NCBI GenBank assembly: GCA_047629355.1
Contig: JBLHWU010000113.1
Location: 1-20,967, forward strand
Source of the DNA: CAYUNA01 sp047629355
GTDB taxonomy: Bacteria; Bacteroidota; Bacteroidia; Chitinophagales; Saprospiraceae
Direction of reading: 5' to 3'
Length of the DNA stretch: 20,967 nucleotides
This document shows, piece after piece, positions 1 to 7,650 of the stretch. The translations under genes and the position numbers were made by a program. Below the pieces are notes generated by a model that did not search any database, had not been told where the DNA came from, and was given only the letters and a program-made list of their open reading frames with translations. How positions within the stretch are numbered: the stretch's first letter is position 1; each line of letters opens with the position of its first letter.

Positions 1-254
1 CCAAAGACTTTTTTTTATCATTATCCATTTTTTGTAACTACTCAGGTACTTTAATTTATTGATTATCAGTTATTTATAGCTTTGTTTAAAAATGATATTT
101 GTCTGATTTTCTCAATTTTTTGACAAAAAATCATTTTTTTAACATTTCCGTAACTTAAAAGACATTATTTTAACTAAAAATAGACTAAAAACCACCTGAG
201 TAGTTACCAAAATTTTAATGAAAAATAAGGAATAGAAAATAAATAAATTAATGA
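1..254. repeat. Non-coding AT-rich flank with a 14-bp inverted repeat
   Basis: No coding frame is supported in this stretch, which lies downstream of the TolC-type gene. Two copies of a 14-mer (GTAACTACTCAGGT) face each other, one near 40-53 and its reverse complement near 192-205, each flanked outward by a T-rich or A-rich run. The roughly 165 bp enclosed has no open frame. The arrangement resembles the ends of a small non-autonomous element or an insertion-sequence remnant, but I see no convincing target-site duplication. The pairing is seen directly; the mobile origin is a guess. Confidence 0.45.
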
Positions 255-1694
255 TTAATTCGCTAGCCCATTAATGTAATACAAATAATTCAAAAGCTCC
301 ATCTCCAACTTAATATACGTCTCAATCAATTTTAGCCGTGAATCAATGTACTTTTCTTGCCGTTTATTCAATAAAAAAACGGAGCTTTCCCCAAACAAAA
401 ATTTCTGGTTTTCGCCCTCCAATAAGCGTTCATAACCCGTGATATTTCGCTGCTGCAAAGCCAATTGGTCTCGCAAAACGACTTGTAGCAATAGACTGGC
501 TTCGATCTTATTCCGTAATTCATTTCGCTTATTTTCGATGTCTAAACCAATGTCCAGCAATTTGATTTGACCTTGCTGAATGCCTGCCCGTGCGCTGCGC
601 AGAAAAAGCGGGAAAGAAAAATCGAAGCCCCATTTATAATCAGCGGTGGAGTAATTTGGCGATATTTCATCATTACTTGTTGCCAATAGGGGATTGAATT
701 TGATTTTTAATTTTGGCTTTAATTTCTCGCGCTTTAGTCGTTGCTCTGCTTCAAAATAGGAGAGTTTATTGAGTTTTTCGTTAATTGCAGGGTGATTAAG
801 CAATAGGTCTTGTACATTTGGATTGGGGATGATTTCAAAAATAGGCTCCTCGTACGTTTCGGGTTTAACCGTATTTTCCAAAATAAGTGGTAAATTATTA
901 AACCACAAATAATTCTCTAAATTCTGTTGTGCTTTTAGGCGTTTTCCTTCATAAAATTGAGCTGTTGTCATTGCATTCTGCAAAATCAACAAGGCTTCCA
1001 GCGTATCCATCGCCGTCTTTTCACCACCTAAATAAGACTGTTTGGTATTGTCAAAATAGGTTTCTGCCAGTTCAATACTTTCTAAAATCACTTGCTGTGC
1101 GAAATAATTTTGCTGCCAATCCAAATAGGATAGAGACGCAGAATATAGTAATTCATTGGTTAGAATTTCGCGCTCATTTTCGGCGATGTTCCGGAAAATT
1201 TTAGCTTGTTGCAAAGCGGTTCTGCGCTCATTTATCCAAAGTCCTTGTATCAAATTTACTTCTACGCCGATGTTCCACAGTCCGAATTGATCCGTATTGT
1301 TTTCGGGATTCAGAAAGATACCCTCTGTATTTTCATAGCCCGCCACAAAATCTACACCCAGAATCGTTGGAATCTTCAATTTGCCTTGGAATTGGCTGTA
1401 ATACAACTTATCATCAAAGTTTTTTTGATTCCAGTCAGAGGTCAAAACGGGGTCTAAATTACCTTTGGCTAACATCCATTCTGCGTCTGCAAAATCAAGT
1501 CTCAAATCTGCCTGTTTAGCAATTGGATGAAAGCGAATGATATTGGTCAAAAATTCCTGATAGGTGAGGGTAGTGGTGTCCGTTTGGGCATTTCCATTGA
1601 CAAGAAAAAAAAGTGAAATGAGTAAGCTAGCACTAAGTTTACTAAGCTTTAAAAGCTTAGTAAACTTGATATAGTTGCTGATAGTCAAAGGCAT
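255..1694 (-). CDS. TolC-family outer membrane efflux protein
   Basis: 479-residue outer-membrane channel subunit of the TolC/OEP type, expected to trimerise and form the exit duct for the ABC-HlyD exporter encoded upstream on the same strand. The N-terminus has a long basic stretch followed by a hydrophobic segment ending in VNGNAQ, a plausible Sec signal peptide cut near residue 36. The mature part begins TLTYQEFL, typical of OEP proteins, and continues with long amphipathic helices rich in Gln, Leu and Glu arranged as two OEP-like repeats. The length is normal for the family. It is separated from the exporter genes by a thioesterase gene and about 370 bp of repeat-rich DNA, so it may have its own promoter. 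Oddity: codons 10-20 lie inside a perfect 33-nt palindrome (1635-1667). The family is certain; the exported substrate is unknown. Confidence 0.88.
   Translation of the reverse strand: MPLTISNYIKFTKLLKLSKLSASLLISLFFLVNGNAQTDTTTLTYQEFLTNIIRFHPIAKQADLRLDFADAEWMLAKGNLDPVLTSDWNQKNFDDKLYYSQFQGKLKIPTILGVDFVAGYENTEGIFLNPENNTDQFGLWNIGVEVNLIQGLWINERRTALQQAKIFRNIAENEREILTNELLYSASLSYLDWQQNYFAQQVILESIELAETYFDNTKQSYLGGEKTAMDTLEALLILQNAMTTAQFYEGKRLKAQQNLENYLWFNNLPLILENTVKPETYEEPIFEIIPNPNVQDLLLNHPAINEKLNKLSYFEAEQRLKREKLKPKLKIKFNPLLATSNDEISPNYSTADYKWGFDFSFPLFLRSARAGIQQGQIKLLDIGLDIENKRNELRNKIEASLLLQVVLRDQLALQQRNITGYERLLEGENQKFLFGESSVFLLNKRQEKYIDSRLKLIETYIKLEMELLNYLYYINGLAN
1635..1667. repeat. Perfect 33-nt palindrome inside TolC signal-peptide codons
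   Basis: Arms 1635-1650 (AAGTTTACTAAGCTTT) and 1652-1667 are exact reverse complements with a single A between them. The palindrome begins about 27 nt after the start codon on the minus strand and encodes the basic part of the signal peptide. In the mRNA it could fold into a 15- to 16-bp hairpin close to the ribosome initiation region. Confidence 0.85.
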
Positions 1695-2066
1695 ATAAGT
1701 TTAATGTTTAACGTAAGTAACGGAGTTATTTTTTTACAGTTCCTTAGTCGGTCACCGACTAAGGAATGCGAATTAAATAAACTCAGACTCTAGAGAGGAT
1801 ATTTTGCCCTCATTTTTCACTTTAAAAATGCTCATTATATCAACATAAATCGAACTTTCAAAGCAAAAAGGGAGAACAAAACCGCTCTCTCAAGAATCTA
1901 GCTTTATTTATTTCGCATTCCTTAGGAATGTGTAACAAGAATTTATTTGAATCTTTTTCAGAGGGAGCTTTAGAGATAAAAATGGTTTTGCAAAACCGTT
2001 TTTATTCATCAAGACCCACTCCGCGCTGCCGCATGCAGCGCGCATCGTATTTTCTCGCTTCTTAAC
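1695..2066. other. Repeat-rich intergenic region between thioesterase and TolC genes
   Basis: 372 bp with no credible gene. In order it contains: a nearly perfect palindrome at 1740-1766 (13-bp arms TTCCTTAGTCGGT and its complement, one central base); a 23-bp inverted repeat with one mismatch between 1759-1781 and 1903-1925, enclosing about 120 bp; and copy A of the double-hairpin family described separately. The segment near 1717-1748 resembles the one near 19899-19926 (shared GGAGTTATTTTTT followed by CTTAGT). I found no TAnnTTTG-type promoter element for the TolC gene here. Confidence 0.7.
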
Positions 2067-2070
2067 TTAT
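1929..2070 (+). repeat. Double-hairpin repeat family, copy A
   Basis: Hairpin 1 pairs 1976-1989 with 1992-2005 (14 bp, one T-G pair, core AAAAATGG/CCGTTTTT). Hairpin 2 pairs 2022-2029 (CGCGCTGC) with 2035-2042. The sequence before hairpin 1 (GTGTAACAAGAATTT onward) and after hairpin 2 (GCGCATCGTATTTT, then TCTCGCTTCTTAA) can be aligned with copy C at 20041-20210. The last bases overlap the 3' end of the thioesterase gene. Confidence 0.75.
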
Positions 2071-2456
2071 GATTCTACCGTTACTAAATCAATATTTTCT
2101 ATTGTTTTGCCGTGCGGTTTAGAATTTCCATCCTTATCGACATGAACAAATACAATATTATCAATTTGGATAATGGTCTTTTTATTAAAAATATTGCGAA
2201 CTTCACAGGAAAAGCTAATGGAAGTTCGACCAATTTTATTAAACCCTATGCCGATTTCAATGACATCACTTTGTCTAGCAGAATTAACAAAATTGATTTC
2301 AGAAATATATTTAGTCACTACATTTCTGGAGTCCAATTTCGTCATTGCATAAATGCCCGCTTCTTCGTCAATCCACCGCAACAATGCGCCTCCAAACAAA
2401 GTATTCCTGGCATTCAAATCACCAGGTTTGATTAATTTTCGAGAATAAAATTTCAT
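2067..2456 (-). CDS. Acyl-CoA thioesterase, hot-dog fold (YciA/BFIT-like)
   Basis: About 129 residues from the preferred start. The motif NARNTLFGGALLRWIDEEAG near the N-terminus matches the YciA-type pattern (N-x-x-x-x-FGG-x-x-x-x-x-D), where the Asp on the central helix is catalytic. Such enzymes hydrolyse acyl-CoA thioesters in the cytoplasm. The frame is open up to an ATG at 2513, but family proteins start close to the KFYSRKLIKPGD strand, and the ATG at 2456 has an A-rich upstream stretch typical of Bacteroidota initiation, so I chose 2456. A likely promoter lies at 2597-2625, and the 5' leader carries two strong hairpins (2523-2594). It sits between the exporter genes and the TolC gene but has no obvious role in export. 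The family call is firm; the substrate is unknown. Confidence 0.82.
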   Translation of the reverse strand: MKFYSRKLIKPGDLNARNTLFGGALLRWIDEEAGIYAMTKLDSRNVVTKYISEINFVNSARQSDVIEIGIGFNKIGRTSISFSCEVRNIFNKKTIIQIDNIVFVHVDKDGNSKPHGKTIENIDLVTVES

Positions 2457-2522
2457 GTATTTTTTTTTTGAACAATCAGAATATTGGTTCTTTGATAAAT
2501 TCCGTGATTGCAAAGCCTGCAG

Positions 2523-2594
2523 TAGAGGGTACTTTTTCAGTACCCTCTATTTTATCCGCTAAAAGTAAGGGGTACTGAAAAAGTACCCCTTACT
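2523..2594. repeat. Pair of facing hairpins in the thioesterase leader
   Basis: Hairpin 1: 2523-2533 (TAGAGGGTACT) pairs with 2539-2549, loop TTTTC. Hairpin 2: 2564-2576 (AGTAAGGGGTACT) pairs with 2582-2594, loop GAAAA. The two share the core GGGTACTTTTTCAGTACCC in opposite orientations, and their outer base pairs differ but still pair. They lie just downstream of the predicted transcription start of the thioesterase gene. They could be leader structures, a terminator for the upstream HlyD transcript, or a REP-like repeat. Confidence 0.75.
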
Positions 2595-2596
2595 AA

Positions 2597-2625
2597 CAAA
2601 TTTAGGTTTTACGGGATTTGTCAAA
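2597..2625 (-). promoter_or_regulatory. Bacteroidota-type promoter for the thioesterase gene
   Basis: On the minus strand, TTTG (2625-2622) is followed after 17 nt by TAAATTTG (2604-2597). This fits the Bacteroidota primary sigma consensus TTTG-N17-21-TAnnTTTG. Transcription would start near 2590, giving a leader of about 135 nt to the preferred start. Confidence 0.5.
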
Positions 2626-2663
2626 GAATCAGAATACTTATTAAATCTGACCGTTGACCTTTT

Positions 2664-4040
2664 TTATTTTACCTTCCGCAACGGTTCTTTCAATTTCACA
2701 TCTTTCGTTTTCTTCCCATTGTTTTGATAATAATCTGCTGGAAAACCATTCAGTTGTCGCCAGATTTCATACCAAATCGGTACATCTCTTAGCATAATAA
2801 AGGCTTGTGTGCCCGTACCGATGCGCAACTTTTTTGGCCATACTTTCTCTTCATTATGCGATTCTACCAAAATTCGATATTGTCCGTTTTCGCTGATATT
2901 TTGGTCGATTGCCAAAATTTTTCCAGTAAAAACACCTGTCGAAGCTTCGGGCCAACCGCTAATCACAATCGCTGGCCAACCGTCAAATCGCAACCGTACC
3001 CGACTTCCAATTTGCAACAAAGGAATGTCCTGTGGTCTCAGGTAGGCTTCTACCGCCAAATCGTAAACGGAAGGCATAATAGTCGCTACATCCGAACCTT
3101 CTTTAATGATTTCGCCGAGCCCTTTTTTTAGCGTTTTGATGATGTATCCTGATTGCGGTGCAGTGATGTGATAAAATTGCTGACGAACACTATAATTGCT
3201 TAACTGATTTTGCAACTTACTGGTTGAGGCGATAGTTTCCAACTTAGCGGATATAGCAGATTGTTGGTCAGATTGAGATTTAGCCAATTTATTATTATAG
3301 TCCCGTTCGATGGAATTTAATTCAATAAACAAATTCATCAACTCGTTGCGCTGATTGAGTAATTTATTCTCTTGTACGGTTACTTTTGCTGCTGTTTGCT
3401 GCACTTTCAATTCCTTTTCTTGCATTTCTGTCAGGGTCTTCAATCCTTTATCTTGTAAATCTTTGGTTCGGAACAATTGATTTTTGGCAATCTTCAGATT
3501 GGTTCGGTAAGCACCCAAATCAATACTGTCCATGGTTATTTTATTCCGTGCCTGCTGAACTTTATTTTGCGTCTGTTGAATCTTTAAACGCAAAGAAGCC
3601 TGTAAAGCAGTATATTGATTTTGTAAAGCTCTCACCTTTTGGTCGTAAGAATCAATGCTTTGCGATTTAGCATCTACTTGTTCAGCAGTTCTTGCAATCA
3701 AATCAGGGTCAAAATACTCATTCTTAACCTCCGAAATGAAAATAATCGTATCACCAGCTGCCACAAAGTCGCCTTCACGCACGTACCATTTTTCCAGTTT
3801 TCCAGAAATAACGGATTGTATTGCCTGCGGTCGTTGGCCTGGCAATTTAGTCGTGACGTAACCTTTGGCATTGATGTTTTGTGTCCATGGGAGGAACAGA
3901 AAAATCAGCAATAATATTAGTAATCCACCAATCAGATAGAGAGACAATCGCTTAACCTTACTTCTTCTGAGTAATTTATAAGCTTGCGAATCTTCCAGAT
4001 GAATGGAGGTTTGGATACCGTTTTGAGATATATTTAACAT
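2664..4040 (-). CDS. HlyD-family periplasmic adaptor (membrane fusion protein)
   Basis: 458 residues. A short cytoplasmic N-terminus is followed by one membrane segment near residues 32-50, a split lipoyl/barrel-sandwich half (AIQSVISGKLEKWYVREGDFVAAGDTI), a long Gln/Lys-rich coiled coil over about residues 120-285, the second lipoyl half (ITAPQSGYIIKTLKKGLGE) and a beta-barrel domain with VRLRFDGWPAIVISGWPE. The C-terminal tail is basic. This architecture bridges an inner-membrane transporter to a TolC-type outer-membrane channel. The stop-to-start gap from the ABC gene upstream is 3 nt, so the two are almost surely co-transcribed and form the inner-membrane part of a type I-like tripartite exporter. 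The substrate is not evident, since no adjacent small secreted peptide or RTX protein is seen. Confidence 0.88.
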   Translation of the reverse strand: MLNISQNGIQTSIHLEDSQAYKLLRRSKVKRLSLYLIGGLLILLLIFLFLPWTQNINAKGYVTTKLPGQRPQAIQSVISGKLEKWYVREGDFVAAGDTIIFISEVKNEYFDPDLIARTAEQVDAKSQSIDSYDQKVRALQNQYTALQASLRLKIQQTQNKVQQARNKITMDSIDLGAYRTNLKIAKNQLFRTKDLQDKGLKTLTEMQEKELKVQQTAAKVTVQENKLLNQRNELMNLFIELNSIERDYNNKLAKSQSDQQSAISAKLETIASTSKLQNQLSNYSVRQQFYHITAPQSGYIIKTLKKGLGEIIKEGSDVATIMPSVYDLAVEAYLRPQDIPLLQIGSRVRLRFDGWPAIVISGWPEASTGVFTGKILAIDQNISENGQYRILVESHNEEKVWPKKLRIGTGTQAFIMLRDVPIWYEIWRQLNGFPADYYQNNGKKTKDVKLKEPLRKVK

Positions 4041-4043
4041 GGC

Positions 4044-5684
4044 TTATTTTTTTGATGGCAACGCAATAGTTTGGGTACTTTTTTCCATCCAATAATCGGA
4101 ATCACCGACGACGATAACCGTCCAATCTCGACTTTCATCCATGATATAGTCAATAATTCTGCGCTTCTCTTTTGAATTAACAAACTGTAATGGGTCTTCC
4201 AAAAGCAGCAATTTAGGTTTGGTTAAAATAATACGCGCAATCTGCAATTTCTGAATAATAGTACGTGGCAATCGTCGTCCACCACTGTCAACAAGAGTTT
4301 GGATGCCCTGTGGTTGATAAGCAAAATATTCATTTAAAGACAGTACTTTTAATACTTCCGTAATGCGCCGTTCTGAAACTTCACGACCCATCGTAATGTT
4401 CTCTCGAAAAGTTCCTTCAAACAACTGATTGACTGGAAAGGCAACTCCCGTACTTCCATATAAACTCGTTCGTTGATAATTGGCAAACGGAATGTCATTG
4501 ACGTACAAATCACCATTTTCGATAGTATGAATGCCTGCCATTATCTGCAACAACAAAGATTTCCCACTACCCGAAGGACCCGTAACAATCACTTTCGAAC
4601 CAGCCGGAATATCAAAAGACAGTTCTTCAATGACTTTTTTACTTTCCCCCTGAAAACCGAACTCAATATCAACTGCTTTGATTGCAAGTGCTTTGCTTTT
4701 GTCAATTTTTGCTACACCTTTATTGCAGTCCAATTCTAGGTCTGTCACAAAACCAATTTTTTCTAATGCCGTCAATACATCATATATGGTATCAATGGTG
4801 CGCATTACTTTTTCGACGGAGTTGATAATCAAAATGATGATGATTTCGGCCGCTACAAATTGTCCAATGTCCAATTCTTCTTGAAAAACCAAAATACCAC
4901 CCATGATTAATAGACCCGCTGCCACAAAGACTTTGAAGCCAATAAAAAGTCGAAATTGATTGATTAAAACTTTAAAGTGTTTTTCGCGGGCCGACAAGTA
5001 ATTGACCACAATATCATCCGTTCGGTTGATGTGAAAATTGACGGGTGCGTTGAGTTTAAAACTTCGGTTGACCCGAGCGATTTCCTCTAACCAATGCGCC
5101 AAATTATATTTGTATTTACTTTCTTTCAAACTGGTTTCCAAGCCTTTCGGACCGGTTATTTTGAAAATTAGCCACAAAACTAAAATTAACGAACCTCCTA
5201 AAATAACAAAATAAGGACTATAAATAGCCAGTAGAATCAACCCAAAAGTAATCTGGAAAGCTGCGAGGGTAAAATCAATTAATACCTTCGGCAAACCCTT
5301 TTGAATGGTCAGCGTATCAAAAAAGCGGTTAACCAATTCAGGAGCATGCGTTTTATCCAGTTGTAAAAAGGTAATCTTTGGAATTCGATAGGCAAATTCA
5401 AAGGCAGAACGGGCAAAAATGTCTTGCTGAATATTCTCTACTACTCGCAATTGCAGAACCTGAAGCAGTCCCGTAATGGCAATACCGATTAGAACAAATC
5501 CGACTAAAACAACCCAGGAAGAGGTCAACTCTCCCGACTGGATATAATTGATAATCGCTTGAATACCAAGTGGTAAAGTTAAGTTAACAATTCCAATAAA
5601 AATAGCATAAGCGTATATTTGCCGCAGCTCAATTTTGTATATTTTTAGTAAATTCCAGAAACGCTGGATAGGCGATGTATTCAT
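4044..5684 (-). CDS. ABC exporter (fused membrane and ATPase domains) with non-canonical ATPase motifs
   Basis: 546 residues: a type IV exporter membrane domain (hydrophobic helices over about residues 22-295) followed by a nucleotide-binding domain from about residue 330. There is no N-terminal C39 peptidase domain. Walker A is intact (GPSGSGKS, 369-376). The other catalytic motifs depart from consensus: the Q-loop region reads VAFPVNQLFEGT, the LSGGQ position reads LPRTI (472-476), Walker B ends LLLLED instead of hhhhDE (492-497), and the switch region reads VIVVGDSD with no His (523-530). Conserved framework sequences such as QKLQIAR and LFEGTFRENI show the alignment is right. From memory, an exporter lineage with similar LPRS/LLLLED motifs is widespread in Bacteroidota next to HlyD and TolC genes, so this is probably a functional subfamily and not decay. 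It heads the export operon. Confidence 0.87.
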   Translation of the reverse strand: MNTSPIQRFWNLLKIYKIELRQIYAYAIFIGIVNLTLPLGIQAIINYIQSGELTSSWVVLVGFVLIGIAITGLLQVLQLRVVENIQQDIFARSAFEFAYRIPKITFLQLDKTHAPELVNRFFDTLTIQKGLPKVLIDFTLAAFQITFGLILLAIYSPYFVILGGSLILVLWLIFKITGPKGLETSLKESKYKYNLAHWLEEIARVNRSFKLNAPVNFHINRTDDIVVNYLSAREKHFKVLINQFRLFIGFKVFVAAGLLIMGGILVFQEELDIGQFVAAEIIIILIINSVEKVMRTIDTIYDVLTALEKIGFVTDLELDCNKGVAKIDKSKALAIKAVDIEFGFQGESKKVIEELSFDIPAGSKVIVTGPSGSGKSLLLQIMAGIHTIENGDLYVNDIPFANYQRTSLYGSTGVAFPVNQLFEGTFRENITMGREVSERRITEVLKVLSLNEYFAYQPQGIQTLVDSGGRRLPRTIIQKLQIARIILTKPKLLLLEDPLQFVNSKEKRRIIDYIMDESRDWTVIVVGDSDYWMEKSTQTIALPSKK

Positions 5685-5791
5685 ATCAAGTTTCGTCCGT
5701 TTATCAGTTTTGACTCTAACGTTTAAATGTGTTAATTAGTTTAAAATAAGATTCTTAGCCCAGATTTTCCAGAAGAAGCATATTTTTTTTG

Positions 5792-5799
5792 CAAAAGTA
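5792..5799 (-). promoter_or_regulatory. Candidate -7 element for the ABC-HlyD operon
   Basis: TACTTTTG on the minus strand matches TAnnTTTG and lies about 108 nt upstream of the ABC start codon. No good -33 TTTG at the usual spacing is visible, so the call rests on the -7 box alone. Confidence 0.35.
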
Positions 5800-5853
5800 G
5801 TGTGCAAATTATTCTAAATTGTCGTTTTTTTGAAATTAGTTTAATATTTCTAA

Positions 5854-6441
5854 ATGCAAAATGTTATGCCGAGGCTTGCGAATATCAGCGACATCAATGG
5901 CGTTTTAAGTCTTCAATCTTTAAATCTATACAGCAACCTCACCAAAAAAGAACGGGAAAGCGGCTTCATTACCACTCCTTTTACAATTTCTCAATTGGAA
6001 GAAATTATCAACCTAAACGGCTTGTTTATTGCAGAAGATGCTGACCAAATCATCGCTTATGCTTTCGCAGGTAGCTGGGATTATTTTTCTCAGTGGGCAA
6101 TTTTTCCATTTATGACTGCTCGCTTTTCTGAGTTGACGTTTAAAGAGTTTGAAATTACGACTATCAATTCTTTTGAATATGGTCCTATTTGTATTGCCAA
6201 AGAATATCGTGGACAAGGCGTTTTAAAACTTGTTTTTGAAGAAATGCATCTCAAAATGGTGGAAAAATATCCGTTGAGTATTACCTTTATTAATGCGGTG
6301 AATGAACGTTCACGGAAAGCACATGTTGAGAAGTTAGGGTGGAAAATTGTGGATGAATTTGAGTTTAATGGGAAGTGGTATTTGGGATTGGCGTTTGAGA
6401 TGCGCAACTCGCTTCTTAAAGTTCAAGTAATCTGTTATTAA
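5854..6441 (+). CDS. GNAT-family N-acetyltransferase
   Basis: 195 residues. The start MPRLANISDINGVLSLQSLNL is the usual first strand and helix of GNAT domains (the second Met, residue 5, is also a possible start). The acetyl-CoA pyrophosphate-binding motif A is seen as GPICIAKEYRGQGVLKLVFEEM, with the Q/RxxGxx pattern in YRGQGV, followed by motif B-like ITFINAVNERSRKAHVEKLGWKIVDEF. It would acetylate an amine substrate in the cytosol; the acceptor cannot be inferred. It is divergent from the ABC operon, with about 170 bp between them, and is followed by a HAD gene 52 nt downstream on the same strand. Confidence 0.82.
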   Translation: MQNVMPRLANISDINGVLSLQSLNLYSNLTKKERESGFITTPFTISQLEEIINLNGLFIAEDADQIIAYAFAGSWDYFSQWAIFPFMTARFSELTFKEFEITTINSFEYGPICIAKEYRGQGVLKLVFEEMHLKMVEKYPLSITFINAVNERSRKAHVEKLGWKIVDEFEFNGKWYLGLAFEMRNSLLKVQVICY

Positions 6442-6493
6442 AATATAAAATTACAGGGTGGACTAAAGTTCACCGTCCTGACAAATAAATCTT

Positions 6494-7135
6494 ATGAAAT
6501 ACAAATGCATCATTTTCGACTGCGACGGCGTTTTGGTTGATTCCGAAACCATTTCTTGCGGTGTTTTAGTCGATATGGCAAACGAAGCTGGTTTGAAAAT
6601 TAGTCATGAATTTGCGATACGAGAATTTGCGGGAAAGCATTTAGACGCTAATTTTAAGTACATTAATGACCGGGTGAAAAGTGGGTTTCCAACGAACGCA
6701 ATGCAAGTTTACCGGAAGCGGACTTTTAAATTATTTAAAGAAAATTTGCAACCAATTTCAGGTATTCATGCATTGATTGAGCGCTTAAGTGTGGCGTTTT
6801 GCGTAGCATCAAGCGGGCCGGTTGAAAAAATTGTAGCCAACTTGACAACCGTTGGTTTGATTGATAAATTCGAAGAGAAAATCTTTAGTGCGTATACCAT
6901 TGAAAAGTGGAAACCTGACCCAGCTGTGTTTTTGTGGGCAGCCGAAACGATGGGTTTTTCACCAGAAGAATGTGTCGTAATCGAGGATAGTCCATCGGGT
7001 GTGCAAGGCGCAATTGCAGGTGGATTTGATGTGTGGGCGTATGTGGCAAAAGGGCAGGAAAACAAATTTTTAGACTTGGATATTCCTGTTTTTGAGGACA
7101 TGAATGAATTAGATAATTTGCTAAAAGGAAACTAA
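6494..7135 (+). CDS. HAD-superfamily hydrolase, beta-phosphoglucomutase/phosphatase type
   Basis: 213 residues with all four HAD motifs: motif I FDCDGVLVDSE (nucleophile Asp9 and acid/base Asp11), motif II VASSG, motif III lysine in KWKPDP, and motif IV VIEDSPSGVQGA. A helical C1 cap lies between motifs I and II, as in PGMB/YniC/GS1-like phosphatases, and the length is normal. It probably dephosphorylates a small sugar phosphate or a related metabolite in the cytosol; the exact substrate is not readable. An imperfect hairpin lies just upstream near 6456-6480. Confidence 0.87.
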   Translation: MKYKCIIFDCDGVLVDSETISCGVLVDMANEAGLKISHEFAIREFAGKHLDANFKYINDRVKSGFPTNAMQVYRKRTFKLFKENLQPISGIHALIERLSVAFCVASSGPVEKIVANLTTVGLIDKFEEKIFSAYTIEKWKPDPAVFLWAAETMGFSPEECVVIEDSPSGVQGAIAGGFDVWAYVAKGQENKFLDLDIPVFEDMNELDNLLKGN

Positions 7136-7182
7136 ATGCAGCGGACTTGCGTTCTACTCCATGATTATTTAAAAGTACAACA

Positions 7183-7581
7183 ATGAATTTTATAAAACTT
7201 AGGAAAGAGGTTAAATACCGGACAGCTCGCAGCGGCGGTAGTGGAGGTCAGCACGTTAACAAGGTGGAGACGAAGGTGGAATTGCTATTTGATATTGCCA
7301 ATTCGGAGGTATTGAATGAGCGAGAAAAGCGACTGGCAAGGGAACGGTTGGAGAAGAAAATCAATAAGAATGGACTGTTTTCTGTCGTCAGTCAGGAGAA
7401 GCGGACGCAGATTTTGAATAAAACGCGGGCTTGGAATAAATTTGTGAAACTACTCGAAAAAGCCATTTTGCCTGCCAAGAAACGAAGATACAGACCAATT
7501 AAAGCCAACCGAAGAGTACGGTTGGAAAGCAAGCGAAGAAACTCAGAGAAGAAAGCGATGCGTGGGAAAGTCAAGTTTTAA
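7183..7581 (+). CDS. arfB: Peptidyl-tRNA hydrolase ArfB (alternative ribosome rescue)
   Basis: 132 residues, close to the usual 135-140. The catalytic GGQ is at residues 21-23 within RSGGSGGQHVNKVETKVEL, the signature of the YaeJ/ArfB branch of class I release-factor-like proteins. The C-terminal third (about residues 85-132) is highly basic (AKKRRYRPIKANRRVRLESKR region), matching the ArfB tail that enters the empty mRNA channel of stalled ribosomes. It hydrolyses peptidyl-tRNA on non-stop ribosomes. It lacks codon-recognition domains, which excludes prfA/prfB. It lies 47 nt after the HAD gene and may be co-transcribed. Confidence 0.9.
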   Translation: MNFIKLRKEVKYRTARSGGSGGQHVNKVETKVELLFDIANSEVLNEREKRLARERLEKKINKNGLFSVVSQEKRTQILNKTRAWNKFVKLLEKAILPAKKRRYRPIKANRRVRLESKRRNSEKKAMRGKVKF

Positions 7582-7650
7582 AATCCTTAAAAAAAGGACT
7601 TTCTACTAAAATTCTTCATTTTTAATTCTTCACTATTTACTCTTTAAAGT

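Noticed and set aside
7582..7650. Terminator between arfB and the rhomboid gene
   Set aside because: Only a short imperfect AATCCTT/AAGGACT pairing is present and the T-run is interrupted, so I could not support it.
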